Shown here: in pieces, positions 21,713 to 31,061 of the stretch | Position numbering within the stretch: position 1 is the stretch's first letter | Layout: each line of letters opens with the position of its first letter | Source of the DNA: Paenibacillus sp. FJAT-29882 | Lineage (GTDB): Bacteria; Bacillota; Bacilli; Bacillales; DSM-1321 | NCBI RefSeq assembly: GCF_001510645.1 | Contig: NZ_LMVB01000003.1 | Coordinates: 310,001-374,000, forward strand | DNA: 64,000 bases | Reading direction: 5' to 3' | Notes under the pieces: generated by a model | What the model saw: only the letters and a program-made list of their open reading frames with translations | Told to the model about the DNA's origin: nothing | Database searches by the model: none | Position numbers and translations under genes: made by a program

Positions 21713-21855
21713 TTTTCATTCAGGCTAATGGAAATTATTTTTAAAAGGCTTTATCGACTTTTAAATTTATCCTAAATGAATTCCACAAAATTAGTATGTA
21801 TTGTTATTTCCAAAATGCAGCCTAAAGAAAGATAATTAAATACAAGAGATGTAAT

Positions 21856-21940
21856 GAGGGTCTGACTCGCACTCTAAATCAGTATGTAGGAACGCTTATC
21901 CTATACTGTATTTAGTTGTTGCTGGGTCTGACCCTTTTTT
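21856..21940. repeat. Family I palindromic repeat, copy 4
   Basis: The ends GAGGGTCTGAC and GGGTCTGACCCTTTT enclose CAGTATGTAGG...ATACTG. It is most like the copy at 47133, sharing TATTTAGTTGTTGC before the right end. From 21941 to 22108 I see nothing further. Confidence 0.65.
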
Positions 21941-22108
21941 TGATCTACTTTTTCCCGTATTTCTTCCTATGTTTTTTATTAACTGGAGTAATTCCTTTTT
22001 CATTTTAGAACCATCCGCTTTTATAATGTGAAATCTTAAAAGTTTGTCATTAATTAATCCCTTCTATTGTCAACAAAATAGATATCTAATACCGTTCAAA
22101 CAAAAATC

Positions 22109-22211
22109 TGTAAACAATAATACGTTATTTAATTTAAAATTATCAAATTATTGTTTACAAAATGACAAGAGCATAATATTATATAAAGTATAAAAGTTTC
22201 CCAAGGGAAAC
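22109..22211 (+). promoter_or_regulatory. mnt promoter region with two palindromic operators
   Basis: TGTAAACAATAAT (22109-22121) and ATTATTGTTTACA (22147-22159) form a perfect 13-bp inverted repeat 25 bp apart. The right arm contains a -35 (TTGTTT, 22151), 17 bp before TAATAT (22174). Just downstream, GTTTCCCAAGGGAAAC (22196-22211) is a palindrome whose half matches the AGGGAAAC half of B. subtilis MntR sites. Mn-dependent MntR repression is inferred; the factor for the outer repeat is unknown. Confidence 0.65.
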
Positions 22212-22328
22212 AAACTTGATGTTGAGTTAAATATTTATGCTTGGTCTAAAAAAATAACCCTAGCTATAATCTATGACTGAAGGAAAGACCTTTTATAGAA
22301 CATAATGAAGTGGGGAGTTGTCTACAAA

Positions 22329-23072
22329 ATGACATATGCAATGTCTGTTCAAAATTTATTTGTTTCATATCATGGCGAGGAAGCTTTGCATGATATAAAC
22401 TTCACCATTGAAAAAGGAAAATTGGTTGGAATTATCGGACCAAATGGAGCAGGGAAGTCTACACTACTTAAATCTTTGCTTGAACTTATTCCAAAAGATC
22501 AAGGTACAGTTGAAGTGTTTGGTAAATCAATCAATGAGATGCGTAAAAAAATTGCTTATGTTCCACAACGAAGTGATATGGATTGGACCTTCCCGATATC
22601 AGTGATTGATACAGTTCTTCTTGGAACTTACCCAGGTTTAGGCGTATTTCGCCGTCCAAACAAGAAACATAGAGAATGGTCCTACCACTGTTTAGAAAAG
22701 GTGGGAATGGAGAAATTTAGCCAGCGGCAAATTGGAGAGCTTTCCGGTGGACAGCAGCAGCGTGTTTTCCTGGCGAGAGCGTTAGCGCAGAAAGCAGATT
22801 TATTTTGTCTAGATGAGCCATTCGTCGGGATTGATATAACAAGTGAGGAAACGATCGTGAGAATTTTAAAAGAATTACGTGACGAGGGAAAGTCCGTGTT
22901 TGTAGTCCATCATGATTTGAGTAAAGCAAATACGTATTTTGATGAACTTATATTATTAAATAAGGAGCTGATTGATGTAGGCCCTGTTAGTGAGGTATTT
23001 CGTCCTGAAATTATGATGAAAGCTTACGAATCACAACTTACATTTATGAAACAAAATGAGGTGACCGTCTAA
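22329..23072 (+). CDS. mntB: Manganese ABC transporter, ATP-binding protein
   Basis: The ATPase of a cluster 9 (Mn/Zn/Fe) ABC importer; 247 aa. Walker A GPNGAGKST, signature LSGGQQQR, Walker B LFCLDEP and the switch His in FVVHHD are all present. I chose ATG 22329; the frame opens at 22305 but the ribosome site GTGGGGAG lies between. Its TAA overlaps the ATG of the permease (TAATG), so translation is coupled. Named mntB by analogy with B. subtilis; metal specificity is argued from the binding protein. Confidence 0.88.
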   Translation: MTYAMSVQNLFVSYHGEEALHDINFTIEKGKLVGIIGPNGAGKSTLLKSLLELIPKDQGTVEVFGKSINEMRKKIAYVPQRSDMDWTFPISVIDTVLLGTYPGLGVFRRPNKKHREWSYHCLEKVGMEKFSQRQIGELSGGQQQRVFLARALAQKADLFCLDEPFVGIDITSEETIVRILKELRDEGKSVFVVHHDLSKANTYFDELILLNKELIDVGPVSEVFRPEIMMKAYESQLTFMKQNEVTV

Positions 23073-23944
23073 TGGAGTTTATCCATGCATTATTGGAATA
23101 TACATTTTTACAAAAGGCTTTATTAACTTCGGTAATGGTCGGGATTATATGTGGTGTGATTGGCTGTTTTATTATTCTAAGGGGAATGGCATTGATGGGA
23201 GATGCTATATCACATGCCGTGTTACCAGGGGTCGCTATTTCTTACATGCTAGGTATTAACTTTTTCTTTGGGGCAGTGTTAACTGGAGTACTAACTGCCG
23301 TTGGAATTGGATATGTCAGTCAAAATAGCCGAATAAAAAATGATGCTGCAATCGGCATTATTTTCACAGCATTTTTTGCCATTGGGATTATTCTTATATC
23401 ATTGGTCAAAAGCTCGACAGATCTTTATCATATATTATTTGGCAATGTGCTGGCCGTCCGTTCTTCTGACATGTGGATCACATTAGTTATTGGGATTATC
23501 ATTCTTGCAGCGGTCTATGCCTTCTATAAAGAGTTGCTTGTAAGTTCTTTCGATCCAACTATGTCAGCAGCGTACGGACTACCCAATCGATTAATTCACT
23601 ACTTCTTAATGACATTATTAACGATGGTGACAGTCGCTTCATTACAGACTGTAGGGGTCATCCTCGTCGTTGCGATGTTAATTACACCTGCTGCAACAGC
23701 CTATCTACTGACAAACCGCTTATCAGTCATGATTTTCATGTCAGCAGCATTTGGAGCAATATCAGCAATTTTCGGTTTGTTTTTAAGTCTTATTTACAAC
23801 GTAGCCTCTGGAGCGGCAATCGTCTTGGTAAGTACATTTCTCTTTGCTTTGGCATTTATATTCTCGCCTAAGCAAGGCGTGCTGTTTAGAACCATTAGAG
23901 CAAGAAAGGCGAAATCAGTACTTCAAGATAAGTCACTCTCTTAA
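23072..23944 (+). CDS. mntC: Manganese ABC transporter, permease
   Basis: A 290-aa ABC-3 family permease with about eight or nine membrane segments. RGMALMGDAISHAVLPGVAISYMLG is the conserved cytoplasmic coupling region (quoted only to mark it; it starts near residue 37) and SLQTVGVILVVAMLITPA is near residue 190. B. subtilis has two permeases (MntC and MntD); here one is present and probably forms a homodimer. The gene ends 3 bp before family II copy B, which separates it from the binding-protein gene in the same operon. Confidence 0.88.
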   Translation: MEFIHALLEYTFLQKALLTSVMVGIICGVIGCFIILRGMALMGDAISHAVLPGVAISYMLGINFFFGAVLTGVLTAVGIGYVSQNSRIKNDAAIGIIFTAFFAIGIILISLVKSSTDLYHILFGNVLAVRSSDMWITLVIGIIILAAVYAFYKELLVSSFDPTMSAAYGLPNRLIHYFLMTLLTMVTVASLQTVGVILVVAMLITPAATAYLLTNRLSVMIFMSAAFGAISAIFGLFLSLIYNVASGAAIVLVSTFLFALAFIFSPKQGVLFRTIRARKAKSVLQDKSLS

Positions 23945-23947
23945 AGG

Positions 23948-24308
23948 ATAAAGTGAAACTTCAATCAGTGGGGCTCATCCCCACTGATTGTTAGTCCCGT
24001 TTTACTGTCGCTAAGATCGCAGCAAACGCTTCGATCAATCGACAGTACGAACCCGATTCAATGAATCACAGACTAAGTACGCCGCGTCCTCATGTCTTCG
24101 TCTGTGTGACCCACATCCTGTGGGCCTCAACTAAACCGCTGAAAATCACAGCGGTAAGTTTCACTGTATCTCACTAATCGTGCTTTTACTTCAAAAAGTG
24201 AGGCGACTGCCCAGCCGCAACTAGATTGGGCAAGGTATCCCCATCTCCGCTTCTTCGATTCCTCTAAGCCCTGAAATGGGGTCTTACTGTCCGTTAATGC
24301 GGAATAAA
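23948..24308 (-). repeat. Family II long element, copy B (361 bp)
   Basis: Inverted relative to copy A and lacking A's 23-bp hairpin and first two AGGA loops. It keeps the CCCAC-AGGAT-GTGGG hairpin, ACCGCTG/CAGCGGT, ACTGTCG/CGACAGT, TTAGTC/GACTAA and the end hairpin (CAATCAGTGGGG / CCCCACTGATTG). It lies inside the mntB-mntC-mntA unit, so it would be transcribed as part of that mRNA. Confidence 0.8.
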
Positions 24309-24337
24309 TAAAAAGTAAAAATAAGGAGGAGAACGTA

Positions 24338-25264
24338 ATGAAAAAAATCGGATTATTATTTTTAGTTGCACTATTCGTAATCAGTGGATGCTCACCTAAA
24401 GCGAACACGTCAACGAAGGGTAAGGATGATAGAATAAAAGTAGTCACAACTTACTCCATTCTTTACGATATTGTAAAGAATGTCGGAGGTGACAAAGTCG
24501 ATATTTACAGCATTGTTCCTGTTGGAACGGACCCACATGAGTATGATCCATTGCCAAGAGATGTTCAAAAAACAGCGGATGCTGATATCGTATTTTCTAA
24601 TGGATTGAACTTAGAAACGGGAAATGGTTGGTTTGATCGACTGCTAGAAACAACAGATAAGAACGGAAAAGATGCACCTGTATATGTATTAAGTAAGGGA
24701 GTTGAACCACAGTATTTAACTTCCAAAGGCAAGGAATCAGAACAAGATCCTCATGCTTGGCTAAATATAGAAAACGGGATTAAATACGCTGAAAACGCTC
24801 GTGATGTTTTAGTAAAAAAAGACCCTGATAATAAAGAGACCTATGAAAAAAACGCTGAAAATTATATTAGCGAACTACAAAAGCTGCATGATGATGCAGT
24901 TAGTCGATTTTCTGATATTCCAAAAAATCGACGTATTTTAGTGACAAGTGAAGGTGCGTTCAAGTATTTCTCAGCTGCTTATGGACTTGAAGGTCAATAT
25001 ATTTGGGAAATCAATACGGAAAACCAAGGGACACCAGATCAAATGAAACGAATCGTTGATATTGTAAAGGATAAGGAAGTACCTGCATTATTTGTAGAAA
25101 CAAGTGTTGATCCGCGAAGCATGGAAAGTCTTTCAGACGAAACTGGAGTTAACATTAAAGGTAAGGTCTTTACCGATTCAACAGGAAAACCAGGTGAAGA
25201 TGGCGATAGTTACCTGAAAATGATGGAATGGAATTTAGATATGATTCACGGTGGATTAGAATAA
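24338..25264 (+). CDS. mntA: Manganese-binding lipoprotein of ABC transporter
   Basis: A cluster A-I solute-binding lipoprotein of 308 aa with lipobox VISGC. The four metal ligands fall at His67 (DPHEYDP), His139 (DPHAWL), Glu205 (TSEGAF) and Asp280 (FTDSTG), the same positions as the pneumococcal Mn-binding protein PsaA; Zn-specific relatives have His in place of Glu205 and a His-rich loop, both absent. It is therefore a manganese protein. AAGGAGGAG precedes the ATG. Separation from mntC by a repeat may reduce or alter its expression. Confidence 0.9.
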   Translation: MKKIGLLFLVALFVISGCSPKANTSTKGKDDRIKVVTTYSILYDIVKNVGGDKVDIYSIVPVGTDPHEYDPLPRDVQKTADADIVFSNGLNLETGNGWFDRLLETTDKNGKDAPVYVLSKGVEPQYLTSKGKESEQDPHAWLNIENGIKYAENARDVLVKKDPDNKETYEKNAENYISELQKLHDDAVSRFSDIPKNRRILVTSEGAFKYFSAAYGLEGQYIWEINTENQGTPDQMKRIVDIVKDKEVPALFVETSVDPRSMESLSDETGVNIKGKVFTDSTGKPGEDGDSYLKMMEWNLDMIHGGLE

Positions 25265-25313
25265 TAAAGCGTGAATTAGTTCTATAGTTCGGGATAGTTG
25301 CTTGCGATATAAC

Positions 25314-25386
25314 AAAAAGCTCCTCCTAGGTGTTTGAATAAATATGGTTCGCTAACCAATATTCAAACACTAGGAGGAGTTTTTAT
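25314..25386 (+). terminator. mnt operon terminator
   Basis: A long hairpin of about 24 bp (AGCTCCTCCTAG...GTTTGAATA with TATTCAAAC...CTAGGAGGAG) ending in TTTTTAT. From 25387 to 25595 I see nothing coding. Confidence 0.85.
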
Positions 25387-25595
25387 GTCAAAAGATAAAT
25401 TCATTTTTAGTATACACAACATAATATTGTAACTACCATATTGTTTTCGCAGCAAAGTACAGAAGGTAGATATATATGAAAAAATCAAAAAAGATATAGG
25501 CAGGATATGAAGAAAGCTATACTGCATCGTGAGTAATAAATGCAATTGTGGTTTTTGTATATCTTTATAAAATTAATGGTAATTATCAGAAAAAG

Positions 25596-25642
25596 TTGAA
25601 AATTAGTAGCGCCGTTGTATAATGTAGTGAGAATGGTTTTCA
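25596..25642 (+). promoter_or_regulatory. efe promoter with Fur box
   Basis: TTGAAA (25596), 16 bp, TATAAT (25618-25623), then TGAGAATGGTTTTCA (25628-25642), a 7-1-7 Fur-type palindrome at the start site. Iron repression of the operon is expected. Confidence 0.8.
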
Positions 25643-25670
25643 ATAAAAATAAAAAGGGGAATTATAGTTT

Positions 25671-26516
25671 ATGAGAATGTTTGGATTATCTTCCGTTTTA
25701 TTAATATCTATGAGTCTTTTATTTGGTTGTTCAGCGAATGAACAATCTCCAAAAAAAGATACAAAATCAAAAGAAACTGCTGCTCCAGCCGCCGATCTAG
25801 AAGATGTAACAAAGGCTTATCGAGAATTTGCAATAGGTGAAATTAGTCAATTTGTTAAAGCAACAGAAGAGTTTACAGATGCAGTAAAAAGTGGAAATAT
25901 TGAAAAAGCGAAAGAATTGTACCCAACAGCGCGGATGTATTATGAACGTTCAGAGCCGATTGCCGAAGTATTTGGCGATCTCGATCCGAAAATCGATGCA
26001 CGTGAAGGGGATGTTCCAGAAGAAGAATGGACTGGTTATCACCGAATCGAAAAGGGGTTGTGGGAAGAAAACACAACAAAAGGGTATGAAGAATACGCCG
26101 ATCAATTGTTGAAGGATACAAAGCTGCTTCGTGCAAAAGTTGAAACGGTAGAAGTAACACCAGATGTGCTAATTACAGGTGCTGTGGATTTATTAAATGA
26201 AGTATCTACTTCAAAAGTTACTGGTGAAGAAGATCGCTATTCACATACTGATTTATATGATTTTGCTGCCAATGTCCAAGGAGCTGAGAAAATCTATGAA
26301 TTGCTACAATCCGATTTAGCGAAAAAAGATCAAGCCCTTTCGGAAAAAATTGGTGAGCATTTTAACCAAGTCAATCAATTACTCGAAAAACATAAAAAAG
26401 ATGGTAAATATATTCTTTATACAGAACTTAAGAGACCTGAAATTAAAGAGTTAAGCCAAGCGATCGATGCTTTAGCTGAACCGTTATCACAGCTAGGCAT
26501 TGTTATGGAGGGATAA
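25671..26516 (+). CDS. efeO: Iron uptake lipoprotein EfeO/EfeM
   Basis: The extracytoplasmic component of the EfeUOB ferrous/ferric iron importer; 281 aa. It has a lipobox (LLFGC), no N-terminal cupredoxin domain, and an imelysin-like (M75) domain with the metal-binding HxxE in GYHRIEKGLWE. This is the short EfeM-like form usual in Bacillales (YwbM). The efeB start is 2 bp after the stop. Fur control is indicated by the box upstream. Confidence 0.9.
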   Translation: MRMFGLSSVLLISMSLLFGCSANEQSPKKDTKSKETAAPAADLEDVTKAYREFAIGEISQFVKATEEFTDAVKSGNIEKAKELYPTARMYYERSEPIAEVFGDLDPKIDAREGDVPEEEWTGYHRIEKGLWEENTTKGYEEYADQLLKDTKLLRAKVETVEVTPDVLITGAVDLLNEVSTSKVTGEEDRYSHTDLYDFAANVQGAEKIYELLQSDLAKKDQALSEKIGEHFNQVNQLLEKHKKDGKYILYTELKRPEIKELSQAIDALAEPLSQLGIVMEG

Positions 26517-26518
26517 AA

Positions 26519-27820
26519 TTGTCCGATTCATCCAAGAAACCCGATAAGGAACCCACATTTTTGGATAAGCAAGTGACACGTAGAAATGTCTTGAAATATA
26601 CAGGCATAGGTAGCCTTGGGGCCCTACTTGGGGCTTCTAGTCTTGGTGGTGTCTTTGCTATGACGAATCAAGCGCCATCCAAGACTGGAAAAGCTGATAA
26701 AAATGAAATTATTCCTTTTTATGGGGAACATCAAGCTGGGATTATAACAGAGGCACAAAATAATGTTTATTTCGTTTCTATGGACGTAATAACTACGAAG
26801 AAAGAAGAGGTAAGACTGTTATTTAAGGAATGGACAGAAGCAGTAGCGCTGATGACAGCTGGAAATCCAGTTGGGGAGCCATCTACGAATCATTACATGC
26901 CACCGAAAGATACGGGTGAAGTGATGGGTCTTTCACCTGCGAATTTAACAATAACTTTTGGAGTTGGTCCCAGCCTGTTTGTTTTGGAGGGTAAGGATCG
27001 CTTTGGTTTAAAACATAAACAACCAAAGGAATTAGTTGACTTACCGAAATTCCCATTTGATTCATTGGAAAAAGAATGGACTGGTGGAGATTTATGTGTT
27101 CAAGCATGTGCTGATGATCCACAGGTTGCTTTTCACGCGGTGCGAAATTTAGTTCGCATTGCAAGAGGAAAAGCAACGATTCGTTGGGCACAAGAAGGGT
27201 TTCAACGATCAAAGCAATCCGATCCAAAACAGGAAACGCCGCGCAATTTATTTGGGTTCAAGGATGGAATTGTAAATCCTGATGTAAAGAATAACCAAGA
27301 AATGGACAAGGGCATTTGGGTTCAACCCGATGACGGACCGAATTGGCTTGAAGGCGGATCTTATTTAATTGTGAGAAGAATTCAAATGTATATTGAAGTA
27401 TGGGATCGTTCCACTTTAAAGGATCAAGAGGAAACATTTGGACGGTATCGAGAAAGTGGTGCACCGTTAGGCCAGAAACTAGAAATGGATCCCGTTAATC
27501 TTGAATTAAAGGATCAGAGTGGAAAACTTATGATTCCGGAAAATGCCCATGTACGGCTAGCAAAAGGTGATGGAAAGCAAGTGATTCTTCGCCGTCCTTA
27601 TTCCTATACAAATGGAATGGATGCGAAAACAGGGAGCTTTGATGCAGGATTACTATTTATTTGTTTTCAACGCGAGCCTAGTAAACAATTTATTCCTATG
27701 CAGCAACGCCTCGCGAAAATGGATAAATTAAATGAATATACTGTCCACAAAGGAAGTGCAATTTTTGCTTGTTTACCAGGAACATCATTAGGCGGTTTCA
27801 TAGGGGAAACATTATTCTAG
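26519..27820 (+). CDS. efeB: Dye-decolourising haem peroxidase EfeB (Tat substrate)
   Basis: A secreted haem-dependent peroxidase that oxidises Fe2+ for uptake by EfeU, as YwbN does in B. subtilis; 433 aa. A twin-arginine signal (TRRNVLKYTGIGSLGALLG) is at residues 20-45, and the DyP GxxDG motif with catalytic Asp is in FGFKDGIVNP. The start is TTG at 26519 after GGAGGG; no suitable ATG fits. Export requires TatAyCy, not in this window. Confidence 0.9.
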   Translation: MSDSSKKPDKEPTFLDKQVTRRNVLKYTGIGSLGALLGASSLGGVFAMTNQAPSKTGKADKNEIIPFYGEHQAGIITEAQNNVYFVSMDVITTKKEEVRLLFKEWTEAVALMTAGNPVGEPSTNHYMPPKDTGEVMGLSPANLTITFGVGPSLFVLEGKDRFGLKHKQPKELVDLPKFPFDSLEKEWTGGDLCVQACADDPQVAFHAVRNLVRIARGKATIRWAQEGFQRSKQSDPKQETPRNLFGFKDGIVNPDVKNNQEMDKGIWVQPDDGPNWLEGGSYLIVRRIQMYIEVWDRSTLKDQEETFGRYRESGAPLGQKLEMDPVNLELKDQSGKLMIPENAHVRLAKGDGKQVILRRPYSYTNGMDAKTGSFDAGLLFICFQREPSKQFIPMQQRLAKMDKLNEYTVHKGSAIFACLPGTSLGGFIGETLF

Positions 27821-27850
27821 ATTAAAATGTCCGTGGAAGAAGGAATGTCT

Positions 27851-29596
27851 ATGCGATCAGTAATTTTTCAGAAATGTTGGATCTTACTATTTATCGTATT
27901 GCTCAGTTTTGTAAAATCACCATCGATTTTAGCGGCAGAAAATCATGATGAGTTATTTATCTTTATTGGTGATGCCTTAATGGATACTAAAGATGCCAAA
28001 TGGGAGTCTGTTCTTGACTCTATGGAACAATTTGAACAAGAGTGGAATTCTATTAAAAAGTCGGATAGTCCATTTGCGGAAAAAGTTGATACCCAATTGA
28101 CTACAGTAAATTCCACTTTAACACATAAAGATCCGCAAGCGGTGAATCAAGCACTTTCTGATTTATCAAAAGCTGTTCAAGAATATGATACTGAACAAAA
28201 TCCAGTAAACAATGAGAAGGAAAAAGAGAAGGTAAAACGGCTACTTCCAATAGTGGAAAACATCAGAAAAACCGTTGAAACAGGCAATTTTACCAAAGCG
28301 AACAAGGAGTATAAAGCTTTCCTCTCTGAATGGAATTCCAATGAGCTCATTGTTCGTAATGAAAGTATCGTTTCTTATGGAGAGATCGAAAAGCAGTCAG
28401 CCTTTTTGCGAATTGCTATCACGCAAGATCCTCCGAATCAGCAAAAAGCGTTGTCGGCATTGAATGATTTAAAGACGGCGATAAGCAATTTTCTAAGTGG
28501 ACATGTTCAAAAAAAGTCAACGGATACGCATAAGTTAAATGATGGCTTACATTTATTAAACAGTGCCGAAAAAAAAATTCAAGATCGGGAATTTAACGGA
28601 GCCATTTCTGACCTGAACGAATTTTTAACAATATGGCCCATGATTGAAGGAGAAGTACGAACAAAGAATAACCAGTTGTACAATGACATTGAAATGAATG
28701 TTCCAATGATTATTAGTATAATTAGTTCCAAAGAGATTGATACAAATAAGGCTGAATCGATGACGAATGACCTTATTGATCGAATTGGTTTGGTTATGGA
28801 GAATACTAGTTACTCAGCATGGGATGCAGCGCTTATTTTATTGAGAGAAGGTCTAGAAGCACTTTTGATCATTGCAACTTTAGTGGCATTTCTTAAGACC
28901 ACAAATCAAGCAAATAAACAAAAGTGGGTTTGGGGAGGCGTAGCAGCTGGGGTTTTCGCAAGTGGAATTATAGCGGTCATCATTAATCTAATTTTTTCAA
29001 AAATAACTGCTGCTTCAAGTCGTGAATATATTGAAGGAATTACAGGGATCGTCGCCGTACTAATGATGCTAACGGTAGGAGCATGGTTACACAACAAGAC
29101 GAACATCAGAAATTGGAATCAGTATCTTGATCGACAAATGAAACAAGCAGTTGCAACGGGGAGCTTATTCTCTTTTAGTCTCATTAGCTTTCTATCAATT
29201 TTCAGAGAAGGGGCAGAGACCATCATTTTTTATGCCGGAATGGCACCAGAAATGAGCATGAGCCAGTTATTACTAGGAATCGTTTCTGCTTTACTCCTAT
29301 TGATTGTAATTGGATATATCATCATTCGATTTAGTGTCAAAATACCAATCCGTCTGTTTTTTATCATTGCTACACTGCTCATTTATTTCTTTGCTTTTAA
29401 AATTCTTGGTGTTAGCATTCACGCATTACAAATCGCGAATGTCATACCTACAAATCCTATCAAGTCATTTGTATTTATTCAATCGATAGGTATTTATCCT
29501 ACATTTGAAACAATCATCCCACAAGTGGTTCTGCTAGTATTTATTATCGTTGCTGCGATATGGGTACAAATAAAGAATCGGGTAAAAATGGTGTAA
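27851..29596 (+). CDS. efeU: Iron permease EfeU (FTR1 family)
   Basis: The iron-translocating permease of the system. The 581-aa protein has a signal sequence, an extracellular helical domain of about 300 residues, then seven membrane segments with the two REGxE iron-binding motifs LREGLEALLI and FREGAETIIF. The ATG at 27851 is 7 bp from GAAGGAA; an in-frame ATG at 27827 lacks a ribosome site. The long N-terminal extension is typical of Firmicutes EfeU (YwbL). Confidence 0.9.
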   Translation: MRSVIFQKCWILLFIVLLSFVKSPSILAAENHDELFIFIGDALMDTKDAKWESVLDSMEQFEQEWNSIKKSDSPFAEKVDTQLTTVNSTLTHKDPQAVNQALSDLSKAVQEYDTEQNPVNNEKEKEKVKRLLPIVENIRKTVETGNFTKANKEYKAFLSEWNSNELIVRNESIVSYGEIEKQSAFLRIAITQDPPNQQKALSALNDLKTAISNFLSGHVQKKSTDTHKLNDGLHLLNSAEKKIQDREFNGAISDLNEFLTIWPMIEGEVRTKNNQLYNDIEMNVPMIISIISSKEIDTNKAESMTNDLIDRIGLVMENTSYSAWDAALILLREGLEALLIIATLVAFLKTTNQANKQKWVWGGVAAGVFASGIIAVIINLIFSKITAASSREYIEGITGIVAVLMMLTVGAWLHNKTNIRNWNQYLDRQMKQAVATGSLFSFSLISFLSIFREGAETIIFYAGMAPEMSMSQLLLGIVSALLLLIVIGYIIIRFSVKIPIRLFFIIATLLIYFFAFKILGVSIHALQIANVIPTNPIKSFVFIQSIGIYPTFETIIPQVVLLVFIIVAAIWVQIKNRVKMV

Positions 29597-29627
29597 CCAG
29601 ATTATCTTATGGATAATCTGGTTTTAT
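29595..29627. terminator. Terminator between efeU and ypdA
   Basis: AACCAGATTATC pairs with GATAATCTGGTT, loop TTATG, followed by TTATTT. It can serve the convergent ypdA too. Confidence 0.8.
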
Positions 29628-29685
29628 TTCATTTGAATGAAAAGAAAAGAAATCTTCAAGTTTATTCGCCTGTTACCCCCATGAA

Positions 29686-30666
29686 CTAAGCTATGAAGTC
29701 TAGGCGACGGCCAATTTCTCCCGCAATTTTCAATCCATGGAATCGTCCATCTTCAATATAAATACGATTTGTAGTACCTCCAGTTACAACACCTGCAAGA
29801 AAGACGTTATTAACGTTTGTTTCATAAGTGTCTGGATTAAAGGTAGGTACTAATGTCTGAGAATCAATTGTAATCCCCGTGTCTTGAAGCATCGTTGTAT
29901 CGGGTTGATACCCAATCAGTGAAAATACATAGTCATTTGGAATCGTGATTGGACCTTCTGGCGTTTGTAAACAAACTGTTGTTTCGTCGATCTGCTCAAC
30001 GCTGGAATTAGGATAAAATTTTATTTTTTCCTTTTCGACAAAATTTCGAATATCTAAAAGTAAAGATGGTTTAATTCCTTTGTAAACAGTGTCCCCACGA
30101 TGGACAAGTGTGACATGCGCCCCGCTGCGATAAAGGTCAATCGCTGCTTCCACAGCGGAATTCTTCCCGCCAACTACGGTTACTTCTTGTCCATGGAAGG
30201 AATGCCCTTCTCTGTAATAATGCATAACCTTTGACATATTTTCGCCTTCAACGCCGATTCTTTTCGGGTGATCAAAAATTCCGGTAGCGATAACAATCAT
30301 ACGGGCTTGATAAGAACTATTTGTTCCTTTGCGATCAACGGTATGTACAGTAAAAAAATCTGTATCTTTCGTTACACGATCAACTTTTTGATAGCATTTA
30401 ATATTAATAGCTTGTCGTTCTGTAACGAGGCGATAATATTTTAACAACTCTGTTCGTGTCGGTCGTACTTCTTGGGATAGGAAAGGGATACTCCCTATTT
30501 CCAGACGATCTGAAGTACTATAGAAGCGCATATCCAATGGACAATTAACAATTGAATTCACAATCGCTTCTTTTTCAATAATGATATAACTTATTCCTTT
30601 TTCTTGTAGAGCAAGGCCGGTAGCTAAGCCGCATGGACCGCCGCCGATAATGACAACATCATACAT
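29686..30666 (-). CDS. ypdA: YpdA-type FAD/NADPH disulfide reductase
   Basis: A 326-aa flavoprotein of the YpdA family, which reduces bacillithiol disulfide with NADPH in Firmicutes. The N-terminal FAD motif is IIGGGPCGLATG, the NADPH motif VVGGKNSAVEAA, and the C-terminal FAD motif NVFLAGVVTGG. YpdA lacks the CxxC of thioredoxin reductases, as here. ATG 30666 follows GGAGG by 11 bp; an ATG 18 bp upstream overlaps the ribosome site itself and is unlikely. It is convergent with efeU. A thiol-redox gene beside metal importers fits oxidative-stress defence but that link is inference. Confidence 0.85.
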   Translation of the reverse strand: MYDVVIIGGGPCGLATGLALQEKGISYIIIEKEAIVNSIVNCPLDMRFYSTSDRLEIGSIPFLSQEVRPTRTELLKYYRLVTERQAINIKCYQKVDRVTKDTDFFTVHTVDRKGTNSSYQARMIVIATGIFDHPKRIGVEGENMSKVMHYYREGHSFHGQEVTVVGGKNSAVEAAIDLYRSGAHVTLVHRGDTVYKGIKPSLLLDIRNFVEKEKIKFYPNSSVEQIDETTVCLQTPEGPITIPNDYVFSLIGYQPDTTMLQDTGITIDSQTLVPTFNPDTYETNVNNVFLAGVVTGGTTNRIYIEDGRFHGLKIAGEIGRRLDFIA

Positions 30667-31061
30667 GATTTGATAATCCTCCATTTATGATTTCGCTTTT
30701 TCTTCTATCATCTTTACCTACGTTGAGGATAAAGATACTTTCGTTTGCTCTTTTTTCGCTATAATCAATTGGATTCACCCTTTTGTTAACTGAAAAGTAC
30801 TACTATTATTTTGAGAATAAATTATCTAGTTAGACTGTCATAATTAAAAAAAATAATTTTCCCATACTGTCGCTTAGGTGTACATATTGAAAAATTAGTA
30901 TCACCTGAATTAGCAATGATTAGATTGTTAAGTAATTGACACACCAACCAGATGACATTGTAGAATATTTTAAAAAAAGACTGTCATAAAACTTGCATAG
31001 TGAGGGTAAGGATTATAATATAAGTATTGGTGTTTTTAAAATTCACTTCGATGTGTATGTC
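30667..31061. other. Divergent intergenic region, ypdA to nik
   Basis: An AT-rich stretch with no convincing gene. A possible 70-residue frame (30993-31205) has no ribosome site or protein-like composition. It holds the ypdA promoter and, further on, the putative nik operators. Confidence 0.4.

Larger units (their letters stand above)
21360..21754 (+). repeat. 395-bp duplicated module, copy 2
   Basis: About 98-99 percent identical by eye to 17661-18055 over the DUF1540 gene, folded region and Fur-like box (21698-21712). After TTTATC it diverges completely from copy 1, exactly at the edge of family II copy A. Confidence 0.9.

Noticed and set aside
24066-24080. TCACAGACTAAGT in family II (plus strand of copy B) resembles the R element of group I introns.
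   Set aside because: No P, Q or S partner elements, no G-binding site and no splice context were found; the match is explained by its pairing with GTTAGTC.
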